The translations under genes were made by a program, and so were the position numbers. Under the pieces are notes generated by a model. The model ran no database searches, had not been told where the DNA came from, and was given only the letters and a program-made list of their open reading frames with translations. A DNA stretch of 55,282 bases from Thiobacillus sp. UBA3361 (GTDB lineage: Bacteria; Pseudomonadota; Gammaproteobacteria; Burkholderiales; Thiobacillaceae), in the NCBI GenBank assembly GCA_002360535.1, contig DEQR01000074.1, positions 1 through 55,282 on the forward strand. Reading direction: 5' to 3'. Of this stretch, positions 50,887-55,282 are shown piece after piece (position 1 is the first letter of the stretch; each line of letters begins with the position of its first letter).

Positions 50887-52173
50887 TCAACCGCCTACCA
50901 AGCACTTCTTGTGCTCGATGTGGTACTCGAATTCCTTGCGGAAGTGCTTGATGAAGCTGTGCACCGGCCCCACGGCGGCGTCACCCAGGGCACAAATCGT
51001 GCGGCCAGCGATATTGGTGCCCACGTCCATCAGCAGATCCAGGTCCCCCGGGCGGCCCTGGCCGTTCTCGATGCGGTGGATCACCCGGTACATCCAGCCG
51101 GTACCCTCGCGGCAGGGCGTGCACTGGCCGCAGGATTCCTCGAAGTAGAAATAGGCCAGGCGCTCCAGGGCCCGGACCATGCATACCGTCTCGTCCATGA
51201 CGATGACCGCCCCGGAGCCCAGCATGGAGCCGGCCTTGGCGATGGAATCGAAGTCCAGGGTACAGTCCATCATGATGTCGGCCGGCAGGACCGGAGCGGA
51301 GGACCCACCGGGAATCACGGCCTTCAGCTTGTGGCCATCGCGCACCCCGCCGGCCATCTCCAGCAACTCACCGAAGGGCGTACCCAACGCAATCTCGTAG
51401 TTGCCCGGTTTGTTGACGTGGCCGGAGACCGAGAACAGCTTGGCACCGCCGTTGTTGGGCTTGCCCAGTTCCAGGAAGGCCTGGCCGCCGTGGCGCATGA
51501 TCCAGGGGATGGAGGCCAGGGTCTCGGTGTTGTTGATGGTGGTCGGCTTGCCGTACAGCCCATAGCTGGCGGGGAACGGCGGCTTGAAGCGCGGCTGGCC
51601 CTTCTTGCCCTCGATGGACTCCAGCAGCGCGGTCTCTTCGCCGCAGATGTAGGCGCCGTAGCCGTGGAAGGCATGCAGGTCGAAGTCCCAGTCGCTGCCC
51701 AGGATGTTCTTGCCCAGGTAGCCGGCGCGGCGCGCCTCGCCCAGCGCCCGTTCCCAGGATTCGTAGAGTTCGAAAATCTCGCCGTGGATGTAGTTGTAGC
51801 CCGCCTTGGCGCCCAGGGTGTAGCCGGCGATCACCATGCCCTCGATGAGCTGATGCGGGTTGAACTCGATGATGTCCCGGTCCTTGAAGGTGCCCGGTTC
51901 GCCCTCGTCGGTATTACAGACGATGTACTTGTCGCCCTGGAAGTTGCGCGGCATGAAGCTCCACTTCAGGCCGGTCGGGAATCCCGCGCCGCCACGGCCG
52001 CGCAGGGCACTTATCTTGACCTGCTCGACGATCTGCTCGGCCGGGGTCTTTTCGGCCAGGATCTTCTTCAGGGCCTCGTAGCCGCCGTTGGCCACGTAGG
52101 TCTCCAGGGACGCGGGATTGTCGTGCTCCTGGGTCCAGGAACAGACCTTGATGGACGGGCTCAGCAAGCTCAT
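50887..52173 (-). CDS. nuoF: NADH-quinone oxidoreductase subunit F
   Basis: A 428-residue NADH-oxidising subunit with FMN. Nucleotide and flavin motifs include GRGGAGFPTGLKW and NTDEGEPGTFKDR. The N3 [4Fe-4S] cluster motif is ESCGQCTPCREG with the distal Cys in TICALGD. It starts at ATG 52173, 79 bases after nuoE. Confidence 0.98.
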   Translation of the reverse strand: MSLLSPSIKVCSWTQEHDNPASLETYVANGGYEALKKILAEKTPAEQIVEQVKISALRGRGGAGFPTGLKWSFMPRNFQGDKYIVCNTDEGEPGTFKDRDIIEFNPHQLIEGMVIAGYTLGAKAGYNYIHGEIFELYESWERALGEARRAGYLGKNILGSDWDFDLHAFHGYGAYICGEETALLESIEGKKGQPRFKPPFPASYGLYGKPTTINNTETLASIPWIMRHGGQAFLELGKPNNGGAKLFSVSGHVNKPGNYEIALGTPFGELLEMAGGVRDGHKLKAVIPGGSSAPVLPADIMMDCTLDFDSIAKAGSMLGSGAVIVMDETVCMVRALERLAYFYFEESCGQCTPCREGTGWMYRVIHRIENGQGRPGDLDLLMDVGTNIAGRTICALGDAAVGPVHSFIKHFRKEFEYHIEHKKCLVGG

Positions 52174-52204
52174 GCACGACCCCCGGCCTTGCTAGCGCAA
52201 GTCC

Positions 52205-52219
52205 GCCCCCTGAGGGGGC
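52205..52219. repeat. Palindrome in the nuoE-nuoF gap
   Basis: GCCCCCTGAGGGGGC is a perfect inverted repeat with a single central base. A CTTGC/GCAAG pair lies beside it. It is similar in style to the palindrome at 42204-42217. Confidence 0.55.
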
Positions 52220-52252
52220 ATTTGCATGCCTTGAAGCGGCTCGGCGTCATGC

Positions 52253-52738
52253 TCATTTCAGCTCATCCAGCAGCTTGTCCACCGCCTCGGGGGTCAGGTG
52301 GGCATGCATCTTGTGGTTGTTGTGCAGGCACAGGGGGCCGGAACCGCAAGTGCCCATGCACTCGCCCTCCTTGAGGGTGTAGCGGCCGTCCTCCGTGGTT
52401 TCGCCGAAATCGACACCCAGCTTGGCCTTCAGGTGCTCGGCAATCTTGTCCGCGCCTTGCAGTTGGCAGGGCAGATTGGTGCAAACCGTGATCTTGTGCC
52501 GCCCGACCGGCTTCAGGTCGTACATGTTGTAGAAGGTGGCCACCTCGTAAGCGGCGATGGCCGGCATGCCCAGATATTCGGCCACGGCCTCGATGGTCTC
52601 GGGCGCCAGCCAGCCTTTCTCGGTCTGGACGATGCGCAGGGCGCTCATCACCGCCGACTGTTTCTGCTCGCCGGGGAACTTGGCGACTTCCAGGTCGATG
52701 AGGGCGCGGGATTCTGCGCTCAGGGCGATCTTTTCCAT
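52253..52738 (-). CDS. nuoE: NADH-quinone oxidoreductase subunit E
   Basis: A 161-residue thioredoxin-fold subunit with the N1a [2Fe-2S] cluster, ligands in CTNLPC (near 86-91) and CMGTC (near 127-131). ATG 52738 overlaps the nuoD stop (TGATG). The much longer in-frame ORF to 53089 is nuoD read in the wrong frame. Confidence 0.97.
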   Translation of the reverse strand: MEKIALSAESRALIDLEVAKFPGEQKQSAVMSALRIVQTEKGWLAPETIEAVAEYLGMPAIAAYEVATFYNMYDLKPVGRHKITVCTNLPCQLQGADKIAEHLKAKLGVDFGETTEDGRYTLKEGECMGTCGSGPLCLHNNHKMHAHLTPEAVDKLLDELK

Positions 52739-53985
52739 CAGCGGTCGATGTCCCCAAAAACGATGTCCATGGTGCCGATGATGGCCACCACGTCGGCGAT
52801 CATGTGGCCGCGGGCCATCTCGTCCATGGCCGCCAGGTGCGGGAAGCCCGGCGCGCGCAGTTTCAAACGGTAGGGCTTGTTGGCGCCGTCGGAGACGATA
52901 TAGACACCGAACTCGCCCTTGGCATGCTCCACCGCCGCGTAGGCCTCGCCCTCGGGCACATGCATGCCCTCGGTGAACAGCTTGAAGTGGTGGATCAGCT
53001 CTTCCATGTTGGACTTCATGGCCTCGCGTCCGGGCGGCGCGATCTTGTGGTTTTCGATGATCACCGGGCCGGGATTCTTCTTCAGCCAATCAACGCACTG
53101 GGCGATGATCCGGTTGGACTGGCGCATCTCTTCCACGCGTACCAGGTAGCGGTCGTAGCAGTCGCCGTTCTTGCCCACCGGAATTTCGAAATCCATGTGC
53201 TCGTAGGCGGCATAGGGCTGCATCTTGCGCAGGTCCCAAGCGAAGCCGGAGCCGCGCAGCATGGGGCCGGTGAAACCGAGTTGCTTGGCACGCTCCGGGG
53301 TGACCACGCCGATGCCGACGGTGCGTTGCTTCCAGATGCGGTTGTCGGTGAGCAGGGTCTCGTATTCGTCCACCAGGGCCGGGAAGCGCTTGGTGAAGTC
53401 CTCGATGAAGTCCAGCACCGAGCCCTGCCGGTTGGCGTTCAGGTAGTCCAGGTCCTTGTGGCCGGCCTCGGCCTTAAACTGAGGCATGCAGTCGGGCAGG
53501 TCGCGATAGACGCCGCCGGGACGGTAGTAGGCGGCATGCATGCGCGCGCCGGTGACCGCTTCATAGACGTCCATCAGGTCTTCCCGCTCGCGGAAGCAGT
53601 ACAGGAAGATGGTCATCGCGCCCACATCCAGGCCGTGGGTGCCCAGCCAGAGCAGGTGGTTCAGCAGGCGCGTGATCTCGTCGAACATCACCCGGATGTA
53701 CTTGGCGCGGATCGGCGGCTCGATACCCAGCAGCTTCTCGACGGCCATGCAGTATGCGTGCTCGTTCATGGTCATGGACATATAGTCCAGGCGATCCATG
53801 TAGGGCACCGATTGCAGGAAGGTCTTGTGCTCGGCCAGCTTCTCGGTGGCGCGGTGCAGGAGGCCGATATGCGGGTCGGCGCGCTCCACCACCTCGCCGT
53901 CCAGCTCCAGCACCAGGCGCAATACCCCGTGCGCGGCCGGATGCTGGGGCCCGAAGTTCATGGTGTAGTTGCGAATCTCAGCCAC
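52738..53985 (-). CDS. nuoD: NADH-quinone oxidoreductase subunit D
   Basis: A 415-residue subunit that forms the quinone site with NuoB; a hydrogenase-like fold. It has the typical start MAEIRNYTMNFGPQHPAAHG and the motifs HIGLLHRATEKLAE and RLDYMSM. I chose GTG 53985 because the family starts at this point and GGAG lies 9 bases upstream. ATG 54000, five codons earlier, is possible but has no ribosome site. The start overlaps the end of nuoC. Confidence 0.95.
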   Translation of the reverse strand: MAEIRNYTMNFGPQHPAAHGVLRLVLELDGEVVERADPHIGLLHRATEKLAEHKTFLQSVPYMDRLDYMSMTMNEHAYCMAVEKLLGIEPPIRAKYIRVMFDEITRLLNHLLWLGTHGLDVGAMTIFLYCFREREDLMDVYEAVTGARMHAAYYRPGGVYRDLPDCMPQFKAEAGHKDLDYLNANRQGSVLDFIEDFTKRFPALVDEYETLLTDNRIWKQRTVGIGVVTPERAKQLGFTGPMLRGSGFAWDLRKMQPYAAYEHMDFEIPVGKNGDCYDRYLVRVEEMRQSNRIIAQCVDWLKKNPGPVIIENHKIAPPGREAMKSNMEELIHHFKLFTEGMHVPEGEAYAAVEHAKGEFGVYIVSDGANKPYRLKLRAPGFPHLAAMDEMARGHMIADVVAIIGTMDIVFGDIDR

Positions 53986-54583
53986 GGCCGCTGTCTCCAT
54001 AGTTGTCTTCGCGGAGGATGCGCGGGGTGACTTCGCGCGGGTCGATGCTCACCGGCTGATAGAGCACGCGTTTGAGTTCCGGGTCGTAGCGCATTTCCAC
54101 GTTGCCGGACAGCGGGAAGTCCTTGCGGAACGGGTGGCCGATGAAGCCATAGTCGGTGAGGATGCGGCGCAGGTCAGGGTGGCCGTCGAAGACGATGCCG
54201 TAGAGGTCGAAGGCCTCGCGCTCGTACCAGTTGGCGACGGCCCAGACATCGACCACGGAGGCGACCAGGGGCAACTCGTCGTCGTCGCAGAAGGCGCGGA
54301 CGCGCACCCGATGGTTCTTGGCCACCGACTGGAGATGGGCCACGACCGCGAAACGGCCACCTTCCCGGGTGCCGTCCTTGTAGGCGGAATAGTCGACGCC
54401 GGACAGGTCGATCAGGGTATCGAAGGCCAGGCCGGACTCGTCGCGCAACTGGGTACAGACCCCATGCCAGTCCTCGGCCTTCACCTCCAGGGTCACCTCA
54501 CCCAGGGCCACCTTGCCGGCGACGATCTTGTCGTCCAGGCTTTCTTGTAGGCGCTCGTAAAGGGCTTCCGGGGTCAGCGGCAT
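53978..54583 (-). CDS. nuoC: NADH-quinone oxidoreductase subunit C
   Basis: A 201-residue subunit (30 kDa family) of the connecting module. The signature NWYEREAFDLYGIVFDGHPD and RRILTDYGFIGHPFRKDFP are intact. It is separate from nuoD, unlike the E. coli fusion. It starts at ATG 54583, 15 bases after nuoB. Confidence 0.97.
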   Translation of the reverse strand: MPLTPEALYERLQESLDDKIVAGKVALGEVTLEVKAEDWHGVCTQLRDESGLAFDTLIDLSGVDYSAYKDGTREGGRFAVVAHLQSVAKNHRVRVRAFCDDDELPLVASVVDVWAVANWYEREAFDLYGIVFDGHPDLRRILTDYGFIGHPFRKDFPLSGNVEMRYDPELKRVLYQPVSIDPREVTPRILREDNYGDSGRG

Positions 54584-54598
54584 GATGGTTCTGTCTGC

Positions 54599-55075
54599 TT
54601 AGCGGGCGATGGTGTTGGTGCGTTTGATCTTCTTCTGCAACTGTACGATGCCGAACAGCAGCGCCTCGGCGGTGGGCGGACAGCCCGGCACATAGACGTC
54701 CACCGGCACGATGCGGTCGCAGCCGCGCACCACCGAATAGGAGTAGTGATAGTAGCCGCCGCCGTTGGCGCAGGAACCCATGGAGATCACCCAGCGCGGC
54801 TCGGCCATCTGGTCATAGACCTTGCGCAGCGCCGGGGCCATTTTGTTGGTCAAAGTGCCGGCGACGATCATCAGATCGGACTGGCGCGGGCTGGGGCGGA
54901 AGACGATGCCGAAGCGGTCCAAGTCGTAACGAGCGGCGCCGGCCTGCATCATCTCGATGGCGCAGCAGGCCAGACCGAAGGTCATCGGCCACAGGGAGCC
55001 GGTGCGGGTGTAGTTCACCACCTGATCGACAGTGGCGGTGATGAAGCCTTTTTCCAGGACGCCTTCGATGCTCAT
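54599..55075 (-). CDS. nuoB: NADH-quinone oxidoreductase subunit B
   Basis: A 158-residue subunit holding the terminal N2 [4Fe-4S] cluster, with ligands in LACCAIEMM (tandem Cys), GSCANGGGYY and VPGCPPTAEAL. ATG 55075 (MSIEGVLEKGF) is usual for the family. A GTG or ATG further up would overlap the end of nuoA. Confidence 0.97.
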   Translation of the reverse strand: MSIEGVLEKGFITATVDQVVNYTRTGSLWPMTFGLACCAIEMMQAGAARYDLDRFGIVFRPSPRQSDLMIVAGTLTNKMAPALRKVYDQMAEPRWVISMGSCANGGGYYHYSYSVVRGCDRIVPVDVYVPGCPPTAEALLFGIVQLQKKIKRTNTIAR

Positions 55076-55088
55076 CTGCTCGTCTCGC

Positions 55089-55282
55089 TCATTCCCAATC
55101 CAGGGCACCCTTCATCCACTCGTAGGCGAAGCCCACCACGAGGATGCCCAGGAACAGAACCATGGCCCAGAACCCGAAGGCGCCGATTTCTTCCAGCACG
55201 ATGGCCCAGGGGAAGAGGAAGGCGATTTCCAGGTCGAAGAGGATGAACAGGATGGCCACCAGGTAGTAGCGCACGTCGAACT
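55089..55282 (-). CDS. nuoA: NADH-quinone oxidoreductase subunit A (partial)
   Basis: The C-terminal 63 residues of a three-helix membrane subunit. The stretch FDVRYYLVAILFILFDLEIAF is the conserved core. The start lies beyond the window. It is first of the nuo operon, so the promoter is not visible. Confidence 0.95.
   Translation of the reverse strand, partial: FDVRYYLVAILFILFDLEIAFLFPWAIVLEEIGAFGFWAMVLFLGILVVGFAYEWMKGALDWE

Overview
The window is about 55 kb of high-GC DNA, densely coded, with no tRNA, rRNA, CRISPR array, transposase or phage gene that I can see. Gene order and family features (cysE-iscRSUA-hscBA, divergent trmJ/suhB, glnA followed by ntrBC, a 14-gene nuo operon, DUF4124 proteins, a betaproteobacterial-looking MlaF) point to a betaproteobacterium. 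It is perhaps of the Rhodocyclales/Nitrosomonadales type with a flexible respiratory and redox metabolism. This placement is by family resemblance only, not by a database search.

Layout: (1) 1-4722, minus strand: cysE, then iscR-iscS-iscU-iscA-hscB-hscA (hscA is cut by the window start), the housekeeping Fe-S cluster assembly system. (2) 4972-18919: a PAS-GGDEF-EAL protein, trmJ and suhB (divergent), a diheme cytochrome c, mutS, two small unknown genes, a polysaccharide pyruvyl transferase-like gene and a large hybrid histidine kinase. (3) 18959-30523, minus strand: an Rnf cluster with an unusual layout, rnfB - giant pyruvate:ferredoxin oxidoreductase - rnfC - unknown gene - rnfD - rnfG - rnfE - rnfA - small Cys-rich membrane protein. 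A CysB-like LysR gene lies divergently upstream. (4) 31832-38072: a chemoreceptor, then on the minus strand glnA - DUF4124 gene - ntrB - ntrC. A sigma-54 promoter and two phased NtrC-type sites lie upstream of glnA. (5) 38334-40688: aroE, mtgA and a solitary mlaF-like gene. (6) 40722-55282, minus strand: nuoA (partial) through nuoN, respiratory complex I.

How it fits together: the Isc genes build the many Fe-S clusters needed by Rnf, the pyruvate oxidoreductase and complex I, all encoded here. The oxidoreductase lies inside the rnf gene cluster, which suggests that electrons from 2-oxoacid oxidation enter Rnf directly (or run in reverse). Complex I is the main NADH-quinone pathway. A shared IscR-like sequence in the iscR and cysE promoters suggests that cysteine supply and cluster assembly are controlled together.

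Most notable for follow-up: the oxidoreductase embedded in the rnf cluster, with an extra C-terminal ferredoxin domain; two uncharacterised genes within the same cluster; a duplicated nuoJ tail that makes a small coupled ORF between nuoJ and nuoK; and four intergenic hairpins built of degenerate 7-base repeats, two of which appear to have become coding sequence at the ends of ntrB and rnfC.
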